A stretch of DNA of 64,000 nt from Moringa oleifera (lineage: Eukaryota > Streptophyta > Magnoliopsida > Brassicales > Moringaceae), in the NCBI GenBank assembly GCA_021397835.1, contig JAJFZO010000881.1:1-64000 (forward strand), read 5' to 3'. The translations under genes were made by a program, and so were the position numbers. Shown one piece after another: positions 12,679 to 23,890 of the stretch. The notes beneath the pieces were generated by a model that saw nothing but the letters and a program-made list of their open reading frames with translations, made no database searches and was not told the DNA's origin. Position 1 is the stretch's first letter, and each line of letters opens with the position of its first letter.

Positions 12679-14264
12679 CATGCTACGTGAAGGCCAAATT
12701 ATTGGGGGAATTTTCAGCATGCGTAGTGCTTCATCGTAGGCCCTCGAGGCGGCAGACGTGGGGTTGGATCTAGACGCTTAAGCTTGCCTAGGCGGACTCG
12801 TTGCGCAGCGCGATCGAAGACACGATCGTCGGGCGTTAGCAACGAGCAAGCCACACGGCCAGCCTGGGCACCCCGGTTGCCAAGGCATCATCGATGGGAA
12901 AAACATGGGCAACGAAGCAAGAATAATCGTGGGATAATGAGTTGGGACGTGGCTACACAAGCTCGATGTTGTGGGCGGCGAAGCAAACCATGATACATGC
13001 TGCGTGAGGGCCAAATTGTTGGGGGGATTTTGAGAATGCGAAGTGCTTCATCGTAGGCCCTCGAGGCGCCACACGTGGGGTTGGATCTCGATGCTCATGC
13101 TTGCCTAGGTGGACTCGTTGGGCAGCACGATCGACGACACTATCGTCGGCTGTTAGCAACGAACGAGCCACACGGCCAGCCTGAGCACCCCTACTGCCAA
13201 GGCCTCGTCAAGGGGAAAAACGTGGGCAACGAAGCGAGAATAATCGTGGGATAATGAGCTGGGATGTGGCTAGACATGCTCGATGGTGTGGGCGGCGAAG
13301 CTAACGATGATGCATGCTACGCGAAGGCCAAATCGTTGGGGGGATTTGGAGCATGAGGAGTGCTTCTTCGCAGGCCCTTGAGGTGGCAGACGTGGGGTTG
13401 GATCTCGACGCTCAGGCTTGCCTAGGCAGACTCATTGCGCAGTGCGATCGAAGATACGATCGTCGGTCGTTAGATACGAGCGAGCCATACGGCCAGCCTA
13501 GGCACCCCTGCTGCCAAGGCCTCATCGGTGGGATAAACGTGGGCAACAAAGCGAGAATAATCGTAAGATAATGAGCTGGGATGTGGCTAGACAAGCTCGA
13601 TGTAGTGGGGGGAGAAGACATCCATGATGCATGCTACGTGAGGGCAAAATTGTTGGGGGGATTTCGAGCATGCGGAGTGCTTCATCGTAGGACCTCGAGC
13701 CGGCAGACGTGGGGTTGGATCTCGACGCTCATGCTTGCCTAGGTGGACTCGTTGGGCAGCGTGATCGACGACACTATCATCGGCTGTTAGCAACGAGCGA
13801 GCCACACGGTTAACCTGGGCACCCTTGCTACCAAGGCCTCATCGGTGGGAAAAATGTGGGCAACGAAGCGAGAATAATCGTGGGATAATGAGTTGGGATG
13901 TGGCTAGACAAGCTCATTGGTGTAGGGGGCGAAGCTAACGATGATGCATGCTACGTGAAGGCCAAATTATTGGGGGGATTTCGAGCATGCGAAATGCTTC
14001 AATGCAGGCCCTCGAGGCTTCAGACATGGGGTTGGATCTCGACGCTCAGGATTGCCTAGGCGGACTCGTTGCGCAACGCGATGGACAACACGATCGTCGG
14101 CCATTACCTTCGAGCGAGCCACACGGCCAGCCTGGGCACCCCCGCTGCCATGGCCTCATCAGTGGAAAAAACTTGGGCAATGAAGTGAGAATAAGCGTAG
14201 GATAATGAGCTGGGATGTGGCTAGACAAGCTCGATGTTGTGGGCGGCGAAGGTAAATGATGATG
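12679..14264. repeat. HOR unit 8 (E-A-B-C-D)
   Basis: Anchors are 12679, 12996, 13313, 13630 and 13947. E has ggcatcatcgatggg, as in unit 4. B is B2, with the gtagtggggggaga end. D has tgcttcaatgcagg, matching the D monomer at 7575. Confidence 0.88.
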
Positions 14265-15216
14265 CATGCTACGTGAAGGCCAAATTATTGGGGGAATTTT
14301 CAGCATGCGTACTGCTTCATCGTAGGCCCTCGAGGCGGCAGACGTGGGGTTGGATCTAGACGCTTAAGCTTGCCTAGGCGGACTCGTTGCGCAGCGCGAT
14401 CGAAGAAACGATTGTCGGGCGTTAGCAACGAGCGAGCTACACGGCCGGCCTGGGCACCCCGGTCGCCAAGGCCTCATCGGTGGGAAAAACATGGGCAACG
14501 AAGCAAGAATAATCGTGGGATAATGAGTTGGGATGTGGCTACACAAGCTCGATGTTGTGGGCAGCGAAGCAAACCATGATACATGCTGCGTGAGGGCCAA
14601 ATTGTTGGGGGGATTTCGAGCATGCGAAGTGCTTCATTGTAGGCCCTCGAGGCGGCACACGTGTGGTTGGATCTCAACGCTCATGCTTGCCTAGGTGGAC
14701 TCGTTGGGCAGCACGATCGACGACACTATCGTCGGCTGTTAGCAACGAGCGAGCCACACGGCCAGCCTGAGCACCCCTACTGCCAAGGCCTCATCGGTGG
14801 GAAAAATGTGGGCAACGAAGCTAGAATAATAGTGGGATAATGAGTTGGGATGTCGCTAGACAAGCTCATTGGTGTAGGGGGCGAAGCTAACGATGATGCA
14901 TGCTATGTGAAGGCCAAATTATTGGGGGGATTTCGAGCATGCGAAATGCTTCAACGCAGGCCCTCGAGGCTTCAGACGTGGGGTTGGATCTCGACGCTCC
15001 GGATTGCCTAGGCGGACTCGTTGCGCAACGCGATGGACAACACGATCGTTGGCAATTATCATCGAGCGAGCCACACGGCCAGCCTGGGCACCCCCGCTGC
15101 CATGGCCTCATCAGTGGAAAAAACTTGGGCAATGAAGTGAGAATAAGCGTAGGATAATGAGCTGGGATGTGGCTAGACAAGCTCGATGTTGTGGGCGGCG
15201 AAATTAAACGATGATG
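14265..15216. repeat. Shortened HOR unit of three monomers (E, A/C hybrid, D)
   Basis: Anchors are 14265 (E), 14582 (A/C) and 14899 (D), together 952 bp. B and most of C are absent. The unit looks like the product of one unequal exchange inside the five-monomer repeat. An E monomer follows at 15217, after which the regular order is lost. Confidence 0.85.
14582..14898. repeat. Hybrid A/C monomer
   Basis: The left part has A-type variants (gcggcacacg, gcacgatcgacgacactatc, cccctactgcc). The right part has C-type variants (catcggtgggaaaaatgtgg, gagttgggatg, ctcattggtgtaggg). The switch lies in the shared ccaaggcct at about 14783-14791. Total length stays 317 bp, as expected for in-register exchange. 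Confidence 0.85.
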
Positions 15217-18200
15217 CATGCTACGTGAAGGCCAAATTATTGGGGGAATTTTCAGCATGCGTAGTGCTTCATCGTAGGCCCTCGAGGCGGCAGACGTGGG
15301 GTTGGATCTAGACGCTTAAGCTTGCCTAGGTGGACTCGTTGCACAGCGCGATCGAAGACACGATCGTCGGGCGTTAGCAACGAGCGAGCCACACGGCCAG
15401 CCTGGGCACCCCGGTTGCCAAGGCCTCATTGGTGGGAAAAACATGGGCAACGAAGCAAGAATAATCGTGGGATAATGAGTTGGGACGTGGCTAGACAAGC
15501 TCAATGGTGTAGGGGGCGAAGCTAACGATGATGCATGCTACGTGAAGGCCAAATTATTAGGGGGATTTCGAGCATGCGAAGTGCTTCATCACATGCCCTC
15601 GACGTGGCTGATGTGGGGTTGGATCTCGATGCTCAGGATTGCCGAGGCGGACTCGTTGCACAGCGCGATCGGCGACACGATCTTCAGCCGTTAGCAACGA
15701 ATGAGCCACACGGCCAGCCTGGGCACCCCTGCTGCCAAGGCCTCATCGATGGGAAAAATGTGGGCAACGAAGCGAGTGTAATCGGGGGATAATGAGCTGG
15801 GATGTGGCTAGACAAGCTCAATGTTGTGGGCGGCGAAGCAAACCATGATACATGCTACGTGAGGGCCAAATTGTTGGGGGGATTTCCAGCATGCGGAGTG
15901 CTTCATCGCAAGCCCTCGAGGCGGCAGACGAGGGGTTGGATCTCGCGCTCAGGCCTGCCTAAGCGGACTCGTTGCGCAGCGCGATCGACGACACGATCTT
16001 CAGCTGTTAGGAACGAGCGAGCCGCACGGCCAGCCTGGGCACCCCGGTCGCCAAGGCCTCATCGGTGGGAAAAACATGGGCAACGAAGCAAGAATAATCG
16101 TGGGATAATGAGTTGGGATGTGGCTAGACAAGCTCAGTGGTGCAGGGGCGAAGCTAACGATGATGCATGCTGCCTGAAGGCAAAATTATTGGGTGGATTT
16201 CGAGCATGCGAAGTGCTTCATCGTAGGCCCTCGAGGCGGCAGATGTGGGGTTGGATCTCGAAGCTCAGGCTTGCCTAGGCGGACTCGTTGCGCAGCACGA
16301 TCGACGACACGATCTTCAGCCGTTAGAAACGAGCGAGCCACACGGCCAGCCTGGGCACCCCTGCTGCCAAGGCCTCATCGGTGGGAAAAATGTGGGCAAC
16401 AAAGCGAGAATAATTGTAAGATAATGAGCCGGGATGTGGCTAGACAAGGTCGATGTTGTGGGCGGCGAAGAAAACCATGATACATGCTATGTGAGGGCCA
16501 AATTGTTGGGGGGATTTCGAGCATGTGGAGTGCTTCATCGCAGGCCCTCGAGGCGGCAGACGTGGGGTTGGATCTCGACGCTCATGCTTGCCTAGGTGGA
16601 CTCGTTGGGCAGCGTGATCGACGACACTACCGTCGGCTGTTAGCAATGAGCGAGCCACACGGTTAGCTTGGGCACCCCTGCTACCAAGGCCTCATCGGTG
16701 GGAAAAACGTGGAAAACGAAGTGAGAATAATCATGGGATATTGAGCTGGGATGTGGATAGACAAGCTCGATGGTGTATGCGGCGAAGCTAACGATGATGC
16801 ATGCTACATGAAGGGTAAATTATTGGGTGGATTTTGAGCATGCGAAATGCTTCAACGCAGGCCCTCGAGGCTTCAGACGTGGGGTTGGATCTCGACGCTC
16901 AGGATTGCCTAGGCGGACTCGTTGTGCAGCACGATCGACAACACGATCATCGACCATTACCATCGAGCGAGCCACACGGCCAGCCTGGGCACCCCCGCTG
17001 CCAAGGCCTCATCAATGGGAAAAACTTTGGCAATGAAGCTAGAATAAGCATAGGATAATAAGCTGGGATGTGGCTAGACAAGCTCGATGTTGTGGGCGGC
17101 AAAAGTAAACGATGATGCATGCTACGTGAAGGCCAAATTATTGGGGGGATTTTCAGCATGCGAAGTGCTTCATCGTAGGCTCTCGAGGCGGCAGACGTGG
17201 GGTTGGATCTAGACGCTCAGGCTTACCTAGGTAGACTCGTTGTGTAGCGTGATCGACGACTTGATCATCGGCCATTAGCAACGAGCGAGCCACACGGCCA
17301 GCATGGGCACCCCTGCTGCCAAGGCCTCATCGGTGGGAAAAACATGGGCAACGAAGTGAGAATAATTGTCGGATAATGAGCTGGCATGTGGCTAGACAAG
17401 CTCGATGTTGTGGGCGGCGAAGCAAACCATGATTCATGCTATGTGTGGGCCAAATTGTTGGGGATTTTGAGCATGCAGAGTGCTTCATCGCAGGCCCTCG
17501 AGGCGGCAGACGTGTGGTTGGATCTCGATGCTCAGGCTTGCCTAGGTGGACTCGTTGGGCAGCGTGGTCGACGACTGTATCGTCGACTGTTAGCAACGAG
17601 CGAGCCACACGGTAAGCCTGGGCACCCCTACTGCCAAGGCCTCATCGGTGGGAAAAACGTAGGCAACGAAGCGAGAATAATCGTGGGATAATGAGCTCGG
17701 ATGTGGCTAGACAAGCTCGATGGTGTGGGCGACGAAGCTAACGATGATGCATGCTACGTGAGGGCCAATTCATTGGGGGGATTTCGAGTATGCGGAGTGC
17801 TTCGTCGTAGGCCCTCGAGGCAGCAGACGTTGGGTTGGATCTTGACGCTCAGGCTTGGCTAGGCGGACTCGTTGCGCAGTGCGATCGACGACACGATCGT
17901 CGGCCGTTAGAACCGAGCGAGCCACACGGCCAGGCTGGGCACCCCTACTGCCAAGGCCTCATCGATGGGAAAAATGTGGGAAACGAAGCGAGAATAATCA
18001 TGGGATAATGAGCTGGGATGTGGCTACTGAAGCTCGATGGTGTTGGGGATGAAAGTAAACGATGATGCATGCTACGTGAAGGCCAATTTATTGGGGAGAT
18101 TTCAAGCATGCGAAGTACTTCATCGTAGGCCCTCGAGGCGACAGACATGGGGTTGGATCTCGACTCTCAGGTTTGCCTAGGCGGACTCATTGCGCAGCGC

Positions 18201-21200
18201 GATCGACGACACAATCGTCGACAGTTAGTAACGAGCGAGCCACACGGCCGACCTGGGCACCCCTGCTGCCAAGGCCTCATCGGTGGGAAAAACGTGGGCA
18301 ACGAAGCGAGAATAGTCGTGGGATAAAGAGCTGGGATGTGGCTAGACAAGCCTGATGGTGTGGGCGGCGAATGTAAACGATGATGCATGCTACGTGAAGG
18401 CCAAATTATTGGGGGGATTTTCAGCATGCGAAGTGCTTCATCGTAGGCCCTCGAGGCGACAGACGTGGGGTTGGATCTAGACACTTAGGCTTGCCTAGGC
18501 GAACTCGTTGCGTAGCGCGATCGACGACGCGATCGTCGGCCGTTAACAACGAGCGAGCCACATGGCCAGCCCGGGCACCCCTGTTGCCAAGGCCTCATCG
18601 GTGGGAAAAACATGGGCAACAAATCGAGAATAATCGTGGGATAATGAGCTGGGATGTGGCTAGACAAGCTCGATGGTGTGGGCGACGAAGCTAACGATGA
18701 TGCATGCTACGTGAGGGCCAAATCGTTGGGGAGATTTCGAGCATGCAGAGTGCTTTGTCAAGCCCCTCGAGGCAGCAGACGTTGGGTTGGATCTCGACGC
18801 TTAGGCTTGCCTTGGCGAACTAGTTGTGCAGCACGATCGACGACACGATCATTGGCCGTTAGCAACGAGCGAGCCACACGGCAAGCCTGGGCACCCCTAC
18901 TGCCAAGGCCTCATCGATGGGAAAAACGTCGGCAATGAAACGAGAATAATCGTGGGATAATGAGTTGGGATGTGGCTAGATAAGCCCTCTGTTATGGGCG
19001 GGGAAGCAATCCATGATTCATGCTACGCGAGGGCCAAGTTGTTAGGGGGATTTCGAGCATGCAAAGTGCTTCATCACAGGCCCTCGAGGCGACAGATGTG
19101 GGGTTGGATCTCGACACTCAGGCTTGCATAGGCAGACTCGTTGCGTGGCGTGATTGACGACACGATCGTCGGCCATTAGCAATAAGCGAGCCACACGGCC
19201 AGCCTGGGCACCCTTGCTGCCAAGGCCTCATCGGTGGGAAAACCATGGGCAATGAAGTGAGAATAATCGTAGGATAATGAGCTGGGAAGTGGGTAGACAA
19301 GCTCGATGTTGTGGGTGGCGAAGCAAACCAGGATTCATGCTACATGAAGGCCAAATTGTTGGGGGGATTTTGAGCATGCGGAGTGCTTCATCACAGGCCC
19401 TCGAGGCGACAGACGTGGGGTTGGATCTCGACACTCATGCTTGCCTAGGTGGACTCGTTGGGCAGCGTGATCGACGACACTATCGTCGGTTGTTAGCAAC
19501 GGGCGAGCCACACGGCCAGCCTGGGCACCCCTTTTGCCAGGGCCCCATCAAGGGGAAAAACGTGGGCAACGAAGCGAGAATAATCGTGGGATAATGAGCT
19601 GGGATGAGGCTAGACATGCTCGATGGTGTGGGTGGCGAAGCTAACGATGATGCAAGCTACGCGAGGGCCAAATCGTTGGGGGGACTCTCAGCATGCGAAG
19701 TGCTTCATCGTAGGCCTTTGAGGTGATAGACGTGGGGTTGGATCTAGACGCTCAGGCTTGCCTAGGCGGACTCGTTGCGCAGCGTGATCGACGACACGAT
19801 CGTCGGCCGTTAACAACGAGCGAGCCACATGGCCAGCCCGGGCACCCTTGTTACCAAGGCATCATCGGTGGGAAAAACATGGGCAACAAAGCAAGAATAA
19901 TCGTGGGATAATGGGCTGGGATGTGGCTAGACAAGCTCGATGGTGTGGGCGGCGAAGCAATCCATGATTCATGCTACGTGAGGGCCAAATCGTTGGGGGG
20001 ATTTCGAGCATGCGGAGTGCTTCGTCGTAGGCCCTCGAGGCAGCAGACGTTGGCTTGGATCTCTACGCTCAGGCTTGCCTTAGCGGAGTAGTTACGCAGC
20101 ACGATCGACAACACGATCGTTGGCCGTTAGCAACGAGCGAGCCACACGGCCAGCCTGGGCACCCCTACTGCCAAGGCCTCATCGGTGGGAAAAACGTGGG
20201 CAACGAAGTGAGAATAATCATGGGATAATGAGCTGCGATGTGGCTAGACAAACCCGATGTTATGGGCGGCGAAGCAATCCATGATTCATGCTACGTGAGG
20301 GCCAAATTGTTGGGGGGATTTCGAGCATGCGGAGTGCTTCATCATAGGCCCTCGAGGCGACAGACGTGGGGTTGGATCTCGACGCTCAGGCTTGTCTAGG
20401 TGGACTCGTTGTGCAGCGTGATCGAGGACACTATCATCGACTGTTAGCAACGAGCGAGCCAGACGGCAAGCCTGGGCACCCCTACTGCCAAGGCCTCATC
20501 GATGGGAAAAACGTGGGCAACGAAGCGAGAATAATCGTGGGATAATGAGCTGCGATGTGGCTAGACAAGCCCGATGTTATGGGCGGCGAAGCAAACCATG
20601 ATTCATGCTACGTGAGGGCCAAATTATTGAGGGGATTTCGAGCATGTGGAGTGCTTCATCATAGGCCCTCGAGGCGACAGACGTGGGGTTGGATCTCGAT
20701 GCTCAGGCTTGCCTAGGTGGACTCGTTAGGCAGCGTGATCGACGACACTATCATCGACTGTTAGCAACGAGCGAGCCACACGGGCAGCCTGGGCACTCCT
20801 GCTGCCAAGGCCTCATTTGTGGGAAAAACGTCGGCAACAAAGCGAGAATAATCGGGGGATAATGAGCTGGGATGTGGCTAGATAAGCTCGATGTTGTAGG
20901 CGGCGAAGGAAACCATGATTCATGCTACGTGATGGGCCAAATTGTTTGGGGGATTTCGAGCATGTCGAGTGGTTCATCACTGGCCCTCGAGGCGACAGAC
21001 GTGGGGTTGGATCTCGACACTCAGGCTTGCCTAGGCGGACTCATTGTGCACTGCGATCGACGACACGATTGTCTGTCGTTAGCAATGAGCGAGCCACACG
21101 GCCAGTCTAGGCACCCCTGCTGCCAAGGCCTCATCAGTGGGAAAAACATCGGCAACGAAGTGAGAATAATCGTGGGATAATGTGCTGGGATGTGGCTAGA

Positions 21201-21555
21201 CAAGCTCGATGTTGTGGGCGGCAAAGCAAAACATGATTCATCCTACGTGAGGGCAAAATTGTTGGGGTGATTTCGAGCATGCGGAGAGCTTCATCACATG
21301 CCCTCGAGGCGACAAACGTGGGGTTGGATCTCGACGCTCAGGCTTGCCTAGGTGGACTCGTTGCGCAGCGCGATCGACGACAAGATCATCGACCGTTAGC
21401 AACGAGCGAGCCACACGGCCAGCCTGGGCACCCCTGCGGCCAAGGCCTCATCGGTGGGAAAAACATGGGCAACGAAGTGAGAATAATCATAGGATAATGA
21501 GCTGGGATGTGGCTAGACATGCTCGATGTTGTGGGCGGCAAAGAAAACCATGATT
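15217..21555. repeat. Mixed monomers without clear HOR order
   Basis: Anchors are 15217, 15534, 15851, 16166, 16483, 16800, 17118, 17435, 17750, 18068, 18386, 18703, 19019, 19336, 19653, 19970, 20287, 20604, 20921 and 21239. The first ones still resemble E and D (D-like gcttcaacgcagg at 16800; tctagacgctcagg at 17118). From about 17.4 kb the form gaagcaaaccatgattcatg becomes common, as in the next regime. I see no fixed order of types. This is a transition zone between two HOR regimes. Confidence 0.8.
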
Positions 21556-21999
21556 CATGCTACGTGAGGGCCAAATTGTTGGGGGGATTTCGAGCATGCG
21601 GAGTGCTTCATCATAGGCCCTCGAGGCGGTAGACGTGGGGTTGGATCTCTACGCTCAGGCTTGCCTAGGTGGACTCGTTGGGCAGCGTGATCGATGACAC
21701 TATCGTCGACTGTTAGCAATGAGCGAGCCACATGGCAAGTACGATCTCGAGGCAGCAGACTTTAGGTTGGATCTCAACGCTCAGGCTTGCCTAGGCGAAC
21801 TCGTTGCGCAGTACGATCGACGACACGATCGTCGACAGTTAGCAATGAGCGAGCCACACGGCTAGCCGGGGCACCCCTGCTGCCAAGGCCTCATCGGTGG
21901 GAAAAACATGGGCAATGAAGCGAGAATAATAGTGGGATAATGAGCTGGGATGTGGCTTGACAAGCTCGATGGTGTGGGGGGCGAAAGTAAACGATGATC
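21556..21999. repeat. Fused monomer with 190-bp deletion
   Basis: The interval between anchors is 444 bp where two monomers would give 634. At about 21740 the sequence jumps from gagccacatggcaag, near the middle of one monomer, to ctcgaggcagcagacttt, near position +64 of a G-type monomer. G-type is the class also found at 23573, 25476 and 27690. The junction shows at most a base or two of shared sequence. Confidence 0.85.
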
Positions 22000-22316
22000 C
22001 ATGCTACGTGAAGGCCAAATCATTGGGGGATTTCGAGCATGTGAAGTGCTTTATCGTAGGCCCTCAAGGCGGCTGACGTGGGGTTGGATCTCGACGCTCA
22101 GGCTTGCCTAGGCGGACTCGTTGTGCAGTGCGATCGACGACACGATCGTCGGTCGTTAGCAATGAGCGAGCCACACGGCCAGTCTAGGCACCCCTGCTGC
22201 CAAGGCCTCATTGGTGGAAAAAACATGGGCAACGAAGCGAGAATAATAGTGGGATAATGAGCTGGGATGTGGCTAGACAAGCTCGATGTTGTAGGGGGCG
22301 AAAGTAAATGATGATG

Positions 22317-23890
22317 CATGCTACGTGAAGGCCAAATTATTAAGGGGATTTCGAGCAAGCGAAGTGCTTCATCGTAGGCCCTCGAGGCGGCAGACGTGGT
22401 GTTGGATCTCGACGCTCAGGCATGCCCAGGCGGACTAGTTGCGCAGCGCGATCAATGACAAGATCGTCGGCCGTTAGCAACGAGCGAGCCACACGGCCAG
22501 CCCGGGCACCCCTGCTCCCAAGGCCTTATCGGTGGAAAAAACATGGGGAACGAAGCGAGAATAAAAGTGGGATAATGAGCTGGGATGTGGCTAGACAAGC
22601 TCGATGGTGTTGGGGGCGAAAGTAAACGATGATGCATGCTACGTGACGGCCAAATCGTTGGGGGGATTTCGAGCATGCGGAGTGCTTCGTCGTAGGCCCT
22701 CGAGGTGGCAAACGTGGTGTTGGATCTCGACGCTCAGGCTTGCCCAGGCGGACTAGTTGCGCAGCGCGATCGATGACACGATCGTCGGCCGTTAGCAACG
22801 AGCGAGCCACACGGCCAGCCTGGGCACCCCAGCGGCCAAGGCCTCATCGATGGGAAAAACATGGGCAACGAAGTGGGAATAATCGCAGGATATTGAGCTG
22901 GGATGTGGCTAGACATGCAAGATGTTGTGGGCGGCGAAGAAAACCATGACTCATGCTACGTGAGGCCCAAATTGTTGCGGGGATTTCGATCATGTGGAGT
23001 GCTTCATCACAGGCCCTCAAGGCGGCAGACATGGTCTTGGATCTCGACGCTCAGGCTTGCCTAGGTGGACTCGTTGGGCAGCGTGATCGACGACACTATC
23101 GTCAACTGTTAGCAACGAGCGAGCCACACCGGCAGCCTGGGCACCCCTACGGCCAAGGCCTCATTGCTGGGAAAAACGTGGGCAACGAAGTGAGAATAAT
23201 CGTAGGATATAGGTAGACAAGCTCGATGTTATGGGCGGCGAACCAAACCATGATTCATGCTACGTGAGGGCCAAATTGTTGGGGGGATTTCGAGCATGCG
23301 GAGTGCTTCATCGCAGGCCCTCGAGGCGGCAGACGTGGGGTTGGATCTCGACACTCAGGCCTGCCAAGGTGGACTCGTTGGGCAGCGTGATCGACGACAC
23401 TATCGTCGACTGTCAGCAACGAGCGAGCCACACGGCAAGCATGGGCGCCCCTACTACCAAGGCCTCATCGGTGGGAAAAACGTCGGCAACGAAGCGAGAA
23501 TAATCATGGGATAATGAGCTGGGATGTGGCTAGACAAGCTCGATGGTGTGGGCGGCGAAGCTAACGATGATGCATGCTATGCGAAGGCCAAATCATTGGG
23601 GGGATTTGGAGCATGCGGAGTGCTTCTTCGTAGGCTTTCAAGGCAGCAGACTTTGGGTTGGATCTCGACCCTCAGGCTTGCCTAGGCGAACTCGTTGCGC
23701 AGTACGATCGATGACACGATCGTCTGCAGTTAGCAACGAGCGAGGCACACGGCCAGTCTAGGCACCCCTGCTGCCAAGGCCTCATCGGTGGAAAAAACGT
23801 AGGCAACGAAGCGAGAATAACAGTGGGATAATGAGCTGGGATGTGGCTTGACTAGCTCGATGGTGTGGGGGGCGAAAGTAAACGATGATG
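22317..23890. repeat. S2 cycle, five monomers
   Basis: Anchors are 22317 (S2), 22635 (second S2-like), 22952 (N2-like, 13 bp short), 23256 (N4-like) and 23573 (G). Total 1,574 bp. Confidence 0.7.
22952..23255. repeat. 304-bp monomer with 13-bp deletion
   Basis: The usual ggataatgagctgggatatg is reduced to aggatataggtagac near 23204-23218. The loss is about 13 bp just before the next anchor. Confidence 0.85.

Larger units (their letters stand above)
1551..14264. repeat. Five-monomer higher-order repeat block (E-A-B-C-D, ~1,585 bp)
   Basis: Five monomer types follow each other in fixed order eight times. E usually has tctagacgcttaagcttgcc, accccggttgcc and aacatgggcaacgaagcaag. A has gcggcacacg, cactatcgtcggctg and cctcgtcaagggg. 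B has gcatgaggagtgcttcttcg, a degraded inverted repeat and gataaacgtgggcaacaaag. C follows gaagacatccatgatacatg and has taggacctcga and cacacggtt. D has gatggacaacacgatcg, ccattaccatcgagc and ends in gaaagtaaac, which makes it 318 bp. D anchors fall at 2819, 4404, 5989, 7575, 9191, 10774, 12359 and 13947. The spacing is 1585, 1585, 1586, 1616, 1583, 1585 and 1588 bp; the 1616 interval is inflated by an indel-rich patch. Confidence 0.92.
11092..14264. repeat. Ten-monomer super-unit 3 (B1 half + B2 half)
   Basis: This joins HOR units 7 and 8. B1 is at 11725 and B2 at 13313. They lie 3,169 and 3,173 bp from super-unit 2. Confidence 0.8.
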
